Assembly: GCF_002167005.1 (NCBI RefSeq)
Contig: NZ_NHTN01000026.1
Location: forward strand, 1-64,000
DNA length: 64,000 nucleotides
Origin: Indiicoccus explosivorum
GTDB lineage: Bacteria > Bacillota > Bacilli > Bacillales_A > Planococcaceae
Reading direction: 5' to 3'
Every line of letters starts with the position of its first letter. Position 1 is the stretch's first letter. A program made the position numbers and the translations under genes. The notes under the pieces are model-generated. The model saw nothing but the letters and a program-made list of their open reading frames with translations. It was not told the DNA's origin and did no database searches. Positions 8,330 through 20,315 of the stretch are shown in pieces.

Positions 8330-9790
8330 CTACGGAGTTTCGACAATATTCGTCAAAATGACACTTTTTGTTCCCACATCCTCAGGAACGGCTACGCCGG
8401 TCCCGTTGCGGAAGCCTTCGATGAATCCGTTCGCCAGGATGACCCGCTCCGCCTTGAACTGGACGGCCGCTGCGGGCATGCCGTCATAATCCAGGTCTTC
8501 CTCCCCGATGAAGCAGAACCGGTTCACCGCGACATTGCGGTAAGCCGAGACGACGAGCGCCCGCGGGGATGATGACGGATACAGCTCGGTCGGGACCGGC
8601 CCCATCGACACAAGCAGCTGGGCTTTAATGTTGCTGGCGGTGCCCGATGCCGGATCGCCGTCCCGATGATGTCCGATATGGCGGAAATTGTAGGACCGGT
8701 TATCCCCGACGGACAGGTGGCCGAACACATGGACGCTGTTGGCGGCGGAGGAATTGTGGTGCGCCTTGATTTCGATGCCGCCGAAACAGCGCGCCGTCGA
8801 ATTGAATAAAAGCCAGATATCATGGGACCCGTCATCGATTTCGATGCCGTTCGCATTCGCCCGGCCTTTCGCGTGGGCGCGTCCGCTCGGGTCGCACGCA
8901 TGCGACCGGGAAATGAGCACGTGGTCGCTGTGATGCGTCGTGATGCCGTCGTCACCGAAACCGGAAGCGTTCAGCCCGTCGAGCCAAATGTAGCGGCAGC
9001 CGTTTTTCGCGCGCAGCCCGTCCCCCGCGTAATTATAGGAAGGAGACGTTATATCGAATCCGTGGAGACCTGCATTCACCGCCTCCACATAGCGGACCCA
9101 GCCGAATTCCACATTCGCATACGTGAGGCAGCTGGAGGCGGTGCCGCCGGTACTCGTCCGGCTTCCGGCAGGCAGGCGCCGGCTGTTCCAGTCGAGCGTC
9201 ATCGATTCGACCGACAGGCGCGTATTGCCTTTCTTCGGATCGCGGTTCGTGATGAGCCGCTGTTTTTTCGGGGCGCCGTCATGGAGCCGGATGATCGTCA
9301 CGCCCTTCCCCGCACCGATCAGCCGGGTCCGGTCGGGCAGCTCGATCCCCTTCACGACAAAAACGCCCGCCGGGATATGTACAGTCACGCCGCCATCGCC
9401 GATCGCCCGCCGGAACGCGGCGGTGCAGTCGGTCTTGCCGTCTCCAAGAGCGCCGAATTCCGTGACGTCCGCTTCGCGCGTTTCTTCGGCAAGCTGTGCG
9501 TACTCGGCATCGAGACGCTCTTTCCAGTCCGGGAACGGGCCGGCTTCCGACGAAAGGTCCGAAGCTTCCGGCATCTGTTCCGAAGACAGGCGGAAAAACG
9601 GCCGCAGCCAGAAATCGGCGGACCAGAGCTTCGGCCGGATCCGCGCCGGTTCCGGGAGGGTCTCCTCATAGATGCTGCGGAACAGCTCGTCGGTCTCCGC
9701 CAGGATGGTGCGCTTGTCGGGCAGGTCGAAATAAAACCCGTCGATCAGCGCCTCATTCTGTGTCGGATCATGTTGCTCGGATAATCTCAT
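8330..9790 (-). CDS. Pectate-lyase-3-like right-handed beta-helix protein
   Basis: 486 residues, substrate unknown. Residues 1-105 are a charged, Pro-rich region without a signal peptide. At about 107 the sequence VTEFGALGDGKTDCTAAF is the typical start of a Pectate_lyase_3 / glycosyl hydrolase 28-related beta-helix. Repeating strands with Asn, His and Asp follow (for example DGLRAKNGCRYIWLDGL, FGDDGITTHHSDHVLI, NGIEIDDGSHDIWLLF). The GDDG...HHS arrangement resembles the Asp/His active-site region of polygalacturonase-like enzymes, so a carbohydrate-active role is plausible, but export is not evident. SD GCAGGAGG lies upstream. It sits between the apt terminator and rel, where B. subtilis has no gene. 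Confidence 0.85.
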   Translation of the reverse strand: MRLSEQHDPTQNEALIDGFYFDLPDKRTILAETDELFRSIYEETLPEPARIRPKLWSADFWLRPFFRLSSEQMPEASDLSSEAGPFPDWKERLDAEYAQLAEETREADVTEFGALGDGKTDCTAAFRRAIGDGGVTVHIPAGVFVVKGIELPDRTRLIGAGKGVTIIRLHDGAPKKQRLITNRDPKKGNTRLSVESMTLDWNSRRLPAGSRTSTGGTASSCLTYANVEFGWVRYVEAVNAGLHGFDITSPSYNYAGDGLRAKNGCRYIWLDGLNASGFGDDGITTHHSDHVLISRSHACDPSGRAHAKGRANANGIEIDDGSHDIWLLFNSTARCFGGIEIKAHHNSSAANSVHVFGHLSVGDNRSYNFRHIGHHRDGDPASGTASNIKAQLLVSMGPVPTELYPSSSPRALVVSAYRNVAVNRFCFIGEEDLDYDGMPAAAVQFKAERVILANGFIEGFRNGTGVAVPEDVGTKSVILTNIVETP

Positions 9791-9832
9791 CGCTGTGCCT
9801 CCTGCCGTTTCGTTTTAACGCCGTATGAACGG

Positions 9833-9862
9833 AAAAACCCTCCACCGGATGCCGGTGAAGGG
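9833..9862 (-). terminator. Intrinsic terminator of recJ-apt
   Basis: Minus strand: CCCTTCACCGG, loop CAT, CCGGTGGAGGG, then TTTTT, eight bases after the apt stop. It separates recJ-apt from the inserted beta-helix gene. Confidence 0.9.
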
Positions 9863-9869
9863 CGGACGG

Positions 9870-10382
9870 TCAATACGACACGAGCGTTTTGACCGGATAA
9901 TTCTTCAGCTTGTCCCGGCCGTTCAAATACGTCAGCTCGATCAGGAAAGCACAGCCGACCACTTCGCCGCCAAGCCGCTCCACCATTTTGATGGACGCTT
10001 CCACCGTACCGCCGGTCGCCAGCAGATCGTCGACGATCAGCACTTTCTGACCCGGACGGATGGCGTCCTTGTGCATCGTGAGCACATCTTTTCCGTATTC
10101 GAGCCCGTACTCTTCCCGGATCACTTCCCGCGGCAGTTTGCCTTCCTTGCGGACAGGAGCGAATCCGATTTCGAGCGCGTACGCGACCGGGCAGCCGATG
10201 ATGAATCCGCGGGCTTCCGGTCCGACGATCACTTCCGCGCCCACTTCGCGGGCGTACTCGACGATCTGGTCCGTCGCGTATTTAAAGGCGGTCCCGTTAT
10301 CCATGATCGTCGTGATGTCCTTGAAGCGGATCCCGGGTTTCGGCCAGTCTTCCACAATTGTTACATATTCCTTTAAATCCAT
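9870..10382 (-). CDS. apt: Adenine phosphoribosyltransferase
   Basis: Purine salvage enzyme converting adenine + PRPP to AMP. It has 170 residues from the ATG at 10382 ([14 protein letters not shown]), preceded by GAGGAGGAAAAAGT. A longer in-frame ORF to 10421 would add 13 residues lying inside recJ and is not supported. The PRPP-binding signature [13 protein letters not shown] is intact. Its start overlaps the end of recJ by ten bases, indicating translational coupling. Confidence 0.97.
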   Translation of the reverse strand: MDLKEYVTIVEDWPKPGIRFKDITTIMDNGTAFKYATDQIVEYAREVGAEVIVGPEARGFIIGCPVAYALEIGFAPVRKEGKLPREVIREEYGLEYGKDVLTMHKDAIRPGQKVLIVDDLLATGGTVEASIKMVERLGGEVVGCAFLIELTYLNGRDKLKNYPVKTLVSY

Positions 10383-12715
10383 ACTTTTTCCTCCTCGGCG
10401 GACAGGTGAACATCGAACCACTTCTTCAGCTCCTGATAGGATGCGTACAGCAGTTTCTGTTCGAGTTCCATTTGCCGCTGGCGTTTCTGATAAGAAGGCG
10501 CTTCTGATAAATCCCGTTTTGACGGGGCGTCCGCGATTTCAGTCAGTCCATTGTTTATTTTAACAAATCCCAGCTCAAAAAACACCTGCAGCATGAATTT
10601 GAGCGAATCGAGGCTCCAGCCCCTGTGTTTGGCGACCATATCGCCGTCTTTCCGGAAGTCGAAGCGGCCGCGCTGCTTGATGACACCGAACAGCCACTTG
10701 AACTCCTCCCGGTCGGGCAGCCGGCCGAAATAATGGGATTCCTCGGTATGGAAATGGCAGTACACCCGTTTCGGGCGCATCCGCCGGAGCACTTGCTGCA
10801 GCTTCTCTTCGGCATCAGGCAGGTCGAGGAGGACGAGGTGCTGCGCTTCGCAGTCCGCGTCGCTCAGCCCGTCCGCCTGACAGATCGGCGCCTTGATGAA
10901 CGCCTGGAACGATTCCGCCGTCTCCTGCCGGAAAGCGACGAACAGCTGGCCCGTCTCAGGGATGAGCGGAACCCAGCGTGCCGCCTGCCGGATGCCCCGG
11001 ATGTCGTACAGCTGCCATTCGTCCGTCCGGAGGTCCTCCAGCATGAGCTGCGGTTTTTTGCGCCCGTTCCATTCGTTGATCTGCAAGTCCCCGATCGCTT
11101 CCACTTTTACGTCAGGCGTCAGTTCGTCCGCCAGGTGGCCGAGGGAAAAGCCGACCGCATCGATCGCCACGCCCTGTTTCGCCAGCTCCATTTTCAAATG
11201 GTTTTTCGCCGCGCCGATTTTCCGGATGGACACGGCACTGACGCCCGCCAGGTAGAACTTCGGCTTGCTGAAGCCCATGCCGAACGGCGCTAGCGTGCGG
11301 ATCGCCTCCAGCGTTTCGACGCTGATCTCCGCCGGCTCCACCGGGATGTCGATCGCCGTCTCGGGGATGAGGTCGTCCGCTTCCAGGATGTTTTCCGCCT
11401 GCGCGATGAGCCGCTTCCTCAGTTCATCCACATCCGCCGCGCCGAGCGTCATGCCGGCCGCCATCGGATGGCCCCCGAAATGCGGCAGGATGTCCCGGTT
11501 CTTCGCCAGTTCATTATAGAGATGGAACCCTTCGATGCTCCGGGCCGATCCTTTCGCTTTTCCGGTCTCCGGGTCGAGCGACAGGACGATCGCCGGCCGG
11601 TAGAAAGTTTCGACGAGCCGGGACGCGACGATGCCGACGACGCCCGGATTCCAGCCTTCCTGCGCCACGACGATGACATGCGGCGTCCCCTCCGGATGGC
11701 GTTCCTCCACCTGCGCGACCGCTTCTTCTGTGATCTTCGCCACGATCGCCTGGCGTTCTTTATTCAGCGAATCGAGCTTGCGGGCGAGCCCGCGCGCTTC
11801 TTCCGCGTCTTCAGTCAATAAAAGATCGACAGCCGGTCCGGCATCCTGCAGCCGGCCGATCGCATTGATGCGGGGTCCGAAGCCGAAGCCGATCGTCTCT
11901 TCCGTGATTTCATGCGCACTGATGCCCGCCACTTCGCAAAGCGCTGCGACAGCCGCGCGGGACGTGCGCTTCAGCCGCTCCAGGCCTTCTTTGACCAAGT
12001 ACCGGTTTTCATCATGGAGCGGCACGAGGTCCGCCACCGTGCCGATGGCGGCGAGTTCAAGTAAATGGTCCGGCATTTCGCCGTAGAGGGCGTGCGCCAG
12101 TTTGAACGCCACGCCTACGCCGGCGAGTTCGCCGAACGGATATGTAGATTCCGGATGCCGCGGGTGGATGACCGCGAGCGCTTCCGGCAGTTCCGTGCCG
12201 ATGTCGTGATGGTCGGTGATGATGACGTCCACGCCGAGCTCGGCCGCCCGTTTCGCCTGCTCGATGCCCGACACACCGTTGTCGACGGTGATCAGCAGCT
12301 GACAGCCGTCCGCCGCGATTTGTTCGAACAGCTCCGTGTTCGGCCCATAGCCGTGCCGGAAGCGGTTCGGGATGACGAACGAAGCATCCGCACCGAGGTC
12401 CCGGAGCACCGTCATCATGACGGATGTGCTCGTCACCCCGTCGGCGTCATAATCGCCGTAGACGACGATCCGTTCATCCGCCTCGATCGCGCGGCGGATC
12501 CTGTCCACCGCCACATCCATGTCTTTCAATAAAAACGGATCGTGCATAGCAGTCTCGTCCGAAGTCAGGAACGCCCTCGCTTTTTCCGGTGAATCCATGC
12601 CGCGCGACACAAGAATTTTCGCCAGCACCGCCGGAATGCCGAGGGCGTCTTCGAGCTGTTTCGTCTTATATTCGTCCGGCGCCATCAGACGCCACTGTTT
12701 TTTTGATTGGATCAT
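10373..12715 (-). CDS. recJ: Single-stranded-DNA-specific 5'-3' exonuclease RecJ
   Basis: Manganese-dependent exonuclease of recombination and repair. 780 residues, the long Bacillus form. The DHH phosphoesterase core shows [17 protein letters not shown], the DHH motif in [14 protein letters not shown] and a DHHA1 domain with FGGHPMAAG. An OB-fold and the extra C-terminal domain of Firmicute RecJ follow (about residues 560-780). It overlaps apt. As I recall, B. subtilis also has secDF, recJ, apt and rel in this order. Confidence 0.97.
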   Translation of the reverse strand: MIQSKKQWRLMAPDEYKTKQLEDALGIPAVLAKILVSRGMDSPEKARAFLTSDETAMHDPFLLKDMDVAVDRIRRAIEADERIVVYGDYDADGVTSTSVMMTVLRDLGADASFVIPNRFRHGYGPNTELFEQIAADGCQLLITVDNGVSGIEQAKRAAELGVDVIITDHHDIGTELPEALAVIHPRHPESTYPFGELAGVGVAFKLAHALYGEMPDHLLELAAIGTVADLVPLHDENRYLVKEGLERLKRTSRAAVAALCEVAGISAHEITEETIGFGFGPRINAIGRLQDAGPAVDLLLTEDAEEARGLARKLDSLNKERQAIVAKITEEAVAQVEERHPEGTPHVIVVAQEGWNPGVVGIVASRLVETFYRPAIVLSLDPETGKAKGSARSIEGFHLYNELAKNRDILPHFGGHPMAAGMTLGAADVDELRKRLIAQAENILEADDLIPETAIDIPVEPAEISVETLEAIRTLAPFGMGFSKPKFYLAGVSAVSIRKIGAAKNHLKMELAKQGVAIDAVGFSLGHLADELTPDVKVEAIGDLQINEWNGRKKPQLMLEDLRTDEWQLYDIRGIRQAARWVPLIPETGQLFVAFRQETAESFQAFIKAPICQADGLSDADCEAQHLVLLDLPDAEEKLQQVLRRMRPKRVYCHFHTEESHYFGRLPDREEFKWLFGVIKQRGRFDFRKDGDMVAKHRGWSLDSLKFMLQVFFELGFVKINNGLTEIADAPSKRDLSEAPSYQKRQRQMELEQKLLYASYQELKKWFDVHLSAEEEKVWI

Positions 12716-12737
12716 GCTGTCACTTCCTTACGGCTTC

Positions 12738-12766
12738 ATTATACAAAAAATACAGGCAGACAAAAA
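12738..12766 (-). promoter_or_regulatory. Candidate promoter of recJ-apt
   Basis: Minus strand: perfect -10 TATAAT (12738-12743) with a weak TTTTTG 17 bp upstream. It overlaps the T-run of the upstream terminator. Confidence 0.45.
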
Positions 12767-12792
12767 CCTCTCGGAAAAATTTTCCGAGAGGC
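12762..12792 (-). terminator. Intrinsic terminator after the LapA-domain gene
   Basis: Perfect stem CCTCTCGGAAAA / TTTTCCGAGAGG, followed on the minus strand by TTTTTG, four bases after the stop codon. Confidence 0.92.
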
Positions 12793-12796
12793 GCCC

Positions 12797-13144
12797 TCAC
12801 ATTTCGTTCTTTTCATTTTTCACGACGACCGGATCCGGCCCTTCCGCCGTACCGTCGCCGCCGAGCTCATTCTGCTGGGCCGCGATGATATTCTCTTTTT
12901 CCGCCACCTCTTTCCGGAGCTTCTTCACGTCCCGGCTCAGCTTGTAATTGCGGAACATGGCGATGCTGCCGGACAGCAGCGCGCCGGCGAGCGCGGAAGC
13001 GAGGATGACCAGGATGAGCGGCCATTCGGATTCGCCGAACACATAATTGACCGGCACCGAGTCGACGTTGTTCACGGCAAAGACCGCGATGATGACAGCA
13101 AATAAAAGACCGATGATCAAAAACCATTGCGTCTTCACGAGCAT
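12797..13144 (-). CDS. LapA-domain (DUF1049) two-helix membrane protein
   Basis: 115 residues from ATG 13144 (AAAGGAG upstream). The longer ORF to 13258 runs into the palindromic repeat and is rejected. Two transmembrane helices are visible: about residues 7-25 (FLIIGLLFAVIIAVFAVNN) and 41-60 (ILVILASALAGALLSGSIA). A cytoplasmic coiled segment (KLSRDVKKLRKEVAEKEN) and an acidic tail follow. The LapA/YciM-type domain is known from Gram-negative LPS assembly; its role in Firmicutes is unclear to me. Location between recJ and secDF is all the context offers. Confidence 0.85.
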   Translation of the reverse strand: MLVKTQWFLIIGLLFAVIIAVFAVNNVDSVPVNYVFGESEWPLILVILASALAGALLSGSIAMFRNYKLSRDVKKLRKEVAEKENIIAAQQNELGGDGTAEGPDPVVVKNEKNEM

Positions 13145-13208
13145 CCGCTCCTTTCGTTGGGATAACAGCTTTGTCCGCATTCCTTGTTGATTGAGAGCAA
13201 ACACCACT

Positions 13209-13299
13209 CGCTTTCCGCGGACTGACTCCCGGGCCTCCGCGGCCGCTGAAGGGGCCATAGAGGGTCTCGGACAGCCAGTAATTCCGCAGGAGCCCCGCG
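13209..13299 (+). repeat. Palindromic intergenic element, copy 1
   Basis: Starts CGCTTTCCGCGG and ends TTCCGCAGGAG...CCGCGG, with central GCCTCC and GGGTCTC boxes like the other copies. Left and right arms are partly complementary, so it can fold into a long imperfect hairpin. It lies between the LapA-domain gene and the secDF terminator. Confidence 0.85.
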
Positions 13300-13396
13300 G
13301 TTTTTGCTTTCTTATTCAAACCTGTTCTTTTGCGCCTCAGAAGACAGAGCGGCAGTCAATCGAATAAAATATTGCTTCCCTCGTTGATTATTTGAT

Positions 13397-13500
13397 AAAT
13401 GTCCGATAAATACGCTGGAATGTCCGATAAACGAACCGAAATGTCCGATAACCGCCGCTAAATGTCCGATAAACGGACCGAAATGTCCGATAACACAAAA
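13397..13500. repeat. ~21-bp tandem repeat array C (5 units)
   Basis: Five units of 20-22 bp with the invariant core AATGTCCGATAA and variable tails (atacgctgg, acgaaccg, ccgccgct, acggaccg, cacaaaa). The array sits between the palindromic element and the secDF terminator, with no gene in it. Confidence 0.93.
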
Positions 13501-13544
13501 CCCGCTTTCATCAAGCGTCTGCCTGAAGCGATTTCTTCAGACAC

Positions 13545-13584
13545 AAAAAACCGGAACAGGGTTATAGTCCTATACCCTGTTCCG
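13545..13584 (-). terminator. Intrinsic terminator of secDF
   Basis: Minus strand: CGGAACAGGGTATAGGACTATAACCCTGTTCCG hairpin (stem CGGAACAGGGT / ACCCTGTTCCG) followed by TTTTTT; located after the secDF stop at 13600. Confidence 0.92.
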
Positions 13585-13599
13585 ATTATGGGGTAAACG

Positions 13600-15876
13600 C
13601 TAGACCACCGGTTCGTCGGTGCCCCACTGGCGTTCTTTTTCCCGTTTTTCGATATCGATCGGACCTTTTTTCGCAAGTTCCCGCTTCTTCAGCACGAGCC
13701 ACAGCTGGGCCGCGATGAAAATCGACGAGTATGTTCCTGCGATGAGGCCGATCAGGAGCGCGATCGAGAAGTTCAGGATCGACGGCGCCCCGAAGAAGAT
13801 GAGCGCCACGACGACGAAGATGACGGTCAGCACGGTGTTCACCGAACGGCCGAGCGTCTGGCGGAGCGACTTGTTGACGATGAGCGCCAGCTCGTCCTCC
13901 GTTTCGACTTTCTTCATGCGCCGCATGTTTTCGCGGATCCGGTCGAACGTGACGATCGTGTCGTTGATCGAATAACCGATGATCGTGAGCACGGCCGCAA
14001 TGAATGTGATGTCCACTTCAAGCCGCAGCAGACTGAACGCCGCGACGATGAAGAATGCATCGTGGAGAAGCGCCGCAATGGACGCGACACCCATCCGCCA
14101 TTCAAAGCGGAACGCCACATAAATGATGATGCCGACAGCTGCGATGGAAAGCGCGTAAATCGCATTCTTCGCCAGCTCGATGCCGACAGTCGGCGATACG
14201 GTGCTGACATTCGGTTCGGCGCCGTAAATGTCCGCCAGCTCCGCCCGCAGTTCCGCAATCTGCGGCTGATCGAATTCCTCGGCATAACGGATGACGCCGA
14301 TGGAGCCGTCATCACCCGAAATGATGATATCTTCCGACGGATAGCCGATCTCTTCCATCGTCGCGGCCACTTCCGCTTTCGTCAGCGGCTCGTCCGCCGT
14401 GACTTCCACGCGTGTACCGGCGGCGAAATCGATGCCGAGGTTCAGCTGGAAGATGCCGAGGACGAGCATGCCGGCCGCGATGAGCGCGAGTGAAATCGCA
14501 AAGAACTTATTGCGGCCTCCCGCGAAATCGAACCGGTCGAAACGCGTCGACAGATCGAGGATGCTCAAGTTTTCCTTTTCTTCATGGACTTGTGATTTCC
14601 GCAGGCCGAACAGACCGAACTTGCCGTCGAGCACGCCGCTCTTGACGAGGAGTCCGAGCAACAGCCGCGTTCCCCAGACAGCCGTGATGAAGCTCGCCAA
14701 AATCGAGATGATGAGCATCGTCGCGAAGCCTTTGACCGAGCTCGTGCCGAACACGAACAGCACGGCGGCTGCGAGAAGCGTCGTAACGTTGGCATCGAGG
14801 ATGGCCGAGAAGGACGAACTCGAGCCGGCCTTAAACGATTCCTTCACCGAGCGGCCCGTGCGCAATTCCTCGCGGATCCGCTCATACGTGATGATGTTCG
14901 CGTCGACCGCCATCCCGACACCGAGCATGATGGCCGCGATGCCCGGCAGCGTCAGCACACCATTGATCAGTTCGAAAATGAACAAAATCAAGTAGACGTA
15001 TACCGTCAGCGTCACGACCGCAACAAAGCCCGGCAGACGGTAATAGATTAGCATGAACACAAGCACAAGCGCGATGCCGATCATCGCTGCGAACGTCGTC
15101 TGATCGAGCGCCTGTTCACCGAACTGCGCGCCGACCGATGTCGAATAAATCTCTTCCAAATCAACCGGCAGCGCGCCGGCGTTCAGGATGCCGGCCAGGT
15201 TCTTCGTCTCTTCGACCGTGAACCCGCCTTCGATCATGACTTCGGACGAATTGATCCGCTCAGAGACCCGCGCCGCCGAAATGAATTCCGGGTCTGCAGA
15301 AGTCGCTTCTTCAATATACGAGTCTTCGCCTTCCTCAAAATCGAGCCAGATGACGATTTGATTCTGGCCCGGCGGAAGCTGCGACAGCCTTTCCGTAATC
15401 TCCGCGAATTCATCCGGATTCTTCAGTTCCAGCGTGACGATCGGATTCCCGTTCTGGCCGAATTCCGCGTTGGCCCCGCCCTGGACGAGATCGCTTCCGT
15501 CCATCAGCAAATTATCTTCCGTATCGCGGAACGTCAAGTTCGCCTGCGTCGACAGGAGCTCCCGCGCTTCCGACTGGTCTTCCACGCCGGCGAGCTGGAC
15601 CCGGATCCTGTCGCCGCTCTCTACTTGGACATTCGGCTCACTGACACCGAGCACGTTGATCCGGTTCAGCAGCGCCGTCGTCGTATCGGCCAGCACTTCG
15701 TCCGTGATTTCCTGCCCTTCCTCAAGCGCTTCGACCTGGTACAGCACTTCAAATCCGCCTTGGAGATCGAGTCCCAGATTGATGTTTTTCGCGATCGGCA
15801 TCACCGTCGTGGCGACCATGCTGAACAGCGCGATGACAATCAGAAAAAAGGCGATAATTCGGCCTCTTACTTTCAT
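13600..15876 (-). CDS. secDF: Protein translocase subunit SecDF (fused)
   Basis: Membrane RND-type factor that uses the proton gradient to drive late steps of Sec export. SecD and SecF are fused in one 758-residue chain as in B. subtilis. The SecD half opens with MKVRGRIIAFFL and NLGLDLQGGFEVLYQV and has a large extracytoplasmic region, then helices with GMAVDANIITYERIREELR. The SecF half has NLGIDFAAGTRVEV and IGYSINDTIVTFDRIRENMR. I start at ATG 15876 because the upstream ATG (15885) lies only two bases after AGGAGG. No spoVB gene lies between it and comN, unlike in B. subtilis. Confidence 0.97.
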   Translation of the reverse strand: MKVRGRIIAFFLIVIALFSMVATTVMPIAKNINLGLDLQGGFEVLYQVEALEEGQEITDEVLADTTTALLNRINVLGVSEPNVQVESGDRIRVQLAGVEDQSEARELLSTQANLTFRDTEDNLLMDGSDLVQGGANAEFGQNGNPIVTLELKNPDEFAEITERLSQLPPGQNQIVIWLDFEEGEDSYIEEATSADPEFISAARVSERINSSEVMIEGGFTVEETKNLAGILNAGALPVDLEEIYSTSVGAQFGEQALDQTTFAAMIGIALVLVFMLIYYRLPGFVAVVTLTVYVYLILFIFELINGVLTLPGIAAIMLGVGMAVDANIITYERIREELRTGRSVKESFKAGSSSSFSAILDANVTTLLAAAVLFVFGTSSVKGFATMLIISILASFITAVWGTRLLLGLLVKSGVLDGKFGLFGLRKSQVHEEKENLSILDLSTRFDRFDFAGGRNKFFAISLALIAAGMLVLGIFQLNLGIDFAAGTRVEVTADEPLTKAEVAATMEEIGYPSEDIIISGDDGSIGVIRYAEEFDQPQIAELRAELADIYGAEPNVSTVSPTVGIELAKNAIYALSIAAVGIIIYVAFRFEWRMGVASIAALLHDAFFIVAAFSLLRLEVDITFIAAVLTIIGYSINDTIVTFDRIRENMRRMKKVETEDELALIVNKSLRQTLGRSVNTVLTVIFVVVALIFFGAPSILNFSIALLIGLIAGTYSSIFIAAQLWLVLKKRELAKKGPIDIEKREKERQWGTDEPVV

Positions 15877-15931
15877 GGTATTCATTTCCTCCTCTTTCTA
15901 AAAACACAGCACTTCCATTATGGGACACGCC

Positions 15932-16258
15932 CTACTGCCTGTCAAACCGCTTTTCCCCCGGCGCCTTCGGTTTCAAGAGCTCCGCCCAGTCCCCGGAATC
16001 CGCACCGGAAAACCAATCCTCCGTCCGGAACCCCTCCGCCTGGCGGTATTCCACATAATCCGACAGCCGCACCGCCAGAATATCCTGCACCTTCCCGTGC
16101 AGCGGAATCGCCGGGACCTCCTCATTCCGCCATACCTTTTGGATGCAATAAACCCATAGATCTTCCGGTAAAAGCTTCGCCTGGTCAAACGTGCGCATTT
16201 CTGCGCACTTCGTCTTCAGCACCGGGAGCAGCTGTTCATACTGATCTGGCCATTCCAT
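15932..16258 (-). CDS. comN: ComN-type post-transcriptional regulator
   Basis: 108-residue soluble protein of the ComN (YrzD/DUF2603-like) family. In B. subtilis it promotes comE competence mRNA accumulation and localises to division sites and poles (family knowledge). The family-typical core is LWVYCIQKVWRNEEVPAIPL followed by KVQDILAVRLSDYVEYRQAEG. The ATG at 16258 follows AAAGGA by seven bases; the upstream ATG at 16264 abuts that site. It lies 55 bp upstream of secDF as expected from synteny. Confidence 0.85.
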   Translation of the reverse strand: MEWPDQYEQLLPVLKTKCAEMRTFDQAKLLPEDLWVYCIQKVWRNEEVPAIPLHGKVQDILAVRLSDYVEYRQAEGFRTEDWFSGADSGDWAELLKPKAPGEKRFDRQ

Positions 16259-16315
16259 ACGCATATCCTTTCTGCAGCCGGAAAGGCTGACTGAAATATC
16301 TGACAGCAGACAACC

Positions 16316-16347
16316 AAAAAGTTCCGCTCCCCGGAGGAAAGCGGAAC
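16316..16347 (-). terminator. Intrinsic terminator of queA-tgt-yajC
   Basis: Minus strand: GTTCCGCTTTCC / GGGGAGCGGAAC hairpin followed by TTTTTGG, just after yajC. It separates the queuosine operon from comN-secDF. Confidence 0.88.
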
Positions 16348-16356
16348 CGTGTGCTT

Positions 16357-16614
16357 TTAGTCCACTACCCGTGCAATCGCCTGGCGCTCGAACTGCAGGC
16401 GCGTGCCATCTGCGACTGTGACGTATACCGTCGTGTCATCCAGTGCATCGACCGTGCCGTGAAGGCCTCCGACTGTGACGATCTTGTCGCCGCGCTGGAG
16501 CTCGGACTGCATTTTCGCCGTCGTCTTCTGGCGCTTCTGCGCCGGACGGATGATCAAGAGCCACATCAGCAGGAACATGAGCAGTAAAGGTGCTAACGCT
16601 ACGATAGTTTCCAT
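16357..16614 (-). CDS. yajC: Preprotein translocase subunit YajC
   Basis: 85-residue single-pass membrane protein that joins SecDF in the holotranslocon. The N-terminal helix LAPLLLMFLLMWLLIIRPAQKRQK ends in the family's RPxxKR motif, and GDKIVTVGGLHGTV is the conserved cytoplasmic domain. The start is ATG 16614 after GGGGG; a TTG at 16620 is too close to that site. Downstream of tgt as usual. Confidence 0.95.
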   Translation of the reverse strand: METIVALAPLLLMFLLMWLLIIRPAQKRQKTTAKMQSELQRGDKIVTVGGLHGTVDALDDTTVYVTVADGTRLQFERQAIARVVD

Positions 16615-16673
16615 GTTCAATTTCCCCCTTTCAACGTTCTCTCTTTTTCAGTCGCCTGGCATCGGGGCCAGGA

Positions 16674-18859
<2,186 letters not shown>

Positions 18860-18910
18860 ACTTCACAATCCTTTATCTTGAATTGCACCGGCTCCCTTTT
18901 GGAGCCCGCG

Positions 18911-19240
18911 CGCTTTCCGCGGACGAACGGTCGAGCCTCCTCGGCATGCTGCCTGCGGGGTCTCGGCACGTCCGTTTTTCCGCAGGAGTCGCGCGGACCC
19001 ATCCGGATCACCGGCGCGATATGCAATATAAATGTTTTCCGCTTTCTCGTCCAGCTGGAGAGAAGAAGGCGGCGACTCCGGAGGGATCAGCGAATGAGTG
19101 GGCAAGAAGATCTTGACCACTCATTTGCGACGAGCACGCGAAGCGGCGCAGGAGCACAAGGGTCTTTCTTCGCCAAGCAAGACCCTGCAGGTCGCGCAAG
19201 CGGCCGAAGCGGCTTGCGGATCGCCCCTCGGAAAGCGGCC
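18911..19240. repeat. Composite intergenic repeat 1 (two inverted palindromic elements plus inner module)
   Basis: The 429-bp gap between queA and ruvB has no credible gene. It contains a palindromic element in plus orientation (18911-18996, CGCTTTCCGCGG ... TTTTTCCGCAGGAGTCG), an inner module at 19093-19157 and a second palindromic element in minus orientation (about 19160-19240). On the minus strand the module reads TGCTCCTGCG...CTCGTCGCAAA followed by the hairpin AATGAGTGG...CCACTCATT. The same order of parts occurs in reverse orientation at 25809-26140. Confidence 0.85.
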
Positions 19241-19288
19241 GCCGGAAGCGAGCCAGCTGAAGAGAAAGCGAGCGATTTTCGCTGCAAT

Positions 19289-20287
19289 CTATTCCGGCAG
19301 CGGCAGGCCGAAGTGGCTGTACGCAAGGTGCGTCGCCATGCGGCCGCGCGGCGTCCGCTGGATGAACCCGATCTGCATGAGATACGGCTCGTACACGTCC
19401 TCCACGGTCGTGGACTCCTCGCCGATGCTCGCCGCAATCGTATCGAGGCCGACCGGGCCGCCCCGGAACCGCTCGATCATCGCGGTGATGAGCTTCCGGT
19501 CGACACTGTCCAGCCCGAGCGGGTCCACCTGCAGCAGCTCGAGCGCCTGCTGCGCCATATCCATCGTAATATCGCCGTCACCGCGGACTTGCGCGTAATC
19601 GCGCACCCGTTTCAGCAGGCGGTTGACGATCCGCGGCGTCCCGCGCGAGCGGCGCGCGATTTCCGCTGCCGCTTCCTTGGAAATACCGGCGCCGAACAGC
19701 TGGGCGCTCCGGATGGCGATCTGGGTCAATGCGGCCTCATCATAATACTCCAGCCGGCTCATGACACCGAATCGGTCACGGAGCGGAGCTGACAGCGAGC
19801 CGGCCCGCGTCGTCGCGCCGATCAGCGTGAACGGCGGCAGGTCAAGCCGCACCGTCCGCGCTTCAGGCCCTTTACCGACGACGATGTCGAGCGAAAAATC
19901 CTCCATCGCCGGGTACAGCACTTCTTCGATCGCCCGGTTCAGCCGGTGGATTTCGTCGATGAACAGCACATCGCCCGGTTCGAGCGACGACACGATCGCC
20001 GCCAGATCCCCCGGGCGCTCGATGGCAGGGCCGCTCGTCGTGCGGAACCCGACGCCCATCTCGTTCGCGATGACCGCCGCCAAAGTCGTCTTCCCGAGGC
20101 CCGGCGGTCCGTACAGCAGCACATGGTCGAGGCTCTCCTCGCGCATCTTCGCCGCTTCGATGAAAATCTCGAGATGCTGCTTCACTTTATCCTGTCCGAT
20201 ATACTGCGTTAAAATCTGCGGCCGGAGCGACTGCTCGAAGTTCTCGTCGAATTCCGACACTTCGCCTGCAATAATCCGTTCTGCCAT
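19289..20287 (-). CDS. ruvB: Holliday junction branch migration ATPase RuvB
   Basis: Hexameric AAA+ motor that drives branch migration with RuvA. 332 residues. Walker A is [11 protein letters not shown], Walker B is DEIH, sensor 1 is in [20 protein letters not shown], and a C-terminal winged helix has [16 protein letters not shown]. It follows ruvA by 28 bp. Confidence 0.98.
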   Translation of the reverse strand: MAERIIAGEVSEFDENFEQSLRPQILTQYIGQDKVKQHLEIFIEAAKMREESLDHVLLYGPPGLGKTTLAAVIANEMGVGFRTTSGPAIERPGDLAAIVSSLEPGDVLFIDEIHRLNRAIEEVLYPAMEDFSLDIVVGKGPEARTVRLDLPPFTLIGATTRAGSLSAPLRDRFGVMSRLEYYDEAALTQIAIRSAQLFGAGISKEAAAEIARRSRGTPRIVNRLLKRVRDYAQVRGDGDITMDMAQQALELLQVDPLGLDSVDRKLITAMIERFRGGPVGLDTIAASIGEESTTVEDVYEPYLMQIGFIQRTPRGRMATHLAYSHFGLPLPE

Positions 20288-20315
20288 AGCCGCCTCCTCC
20301 TTCTGCGCGTTCCGC

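Noticed and set aside
6291-8489. 732-codon plus-strand ORF opposite rel
   Set aside because: A shadow of GC-rich rel: Arg/His/Asp/Phe-rich with no known family. Similar antisense ORFs over recJ, tgt, pilB and valS were rejected for the same reason.
18860-19288. Small ORFs in the queA-ruvB gap
   Set aside because: They cross palindromic repeats in several frames and have no SD or family match; the sequence is explained by the composite repeat.
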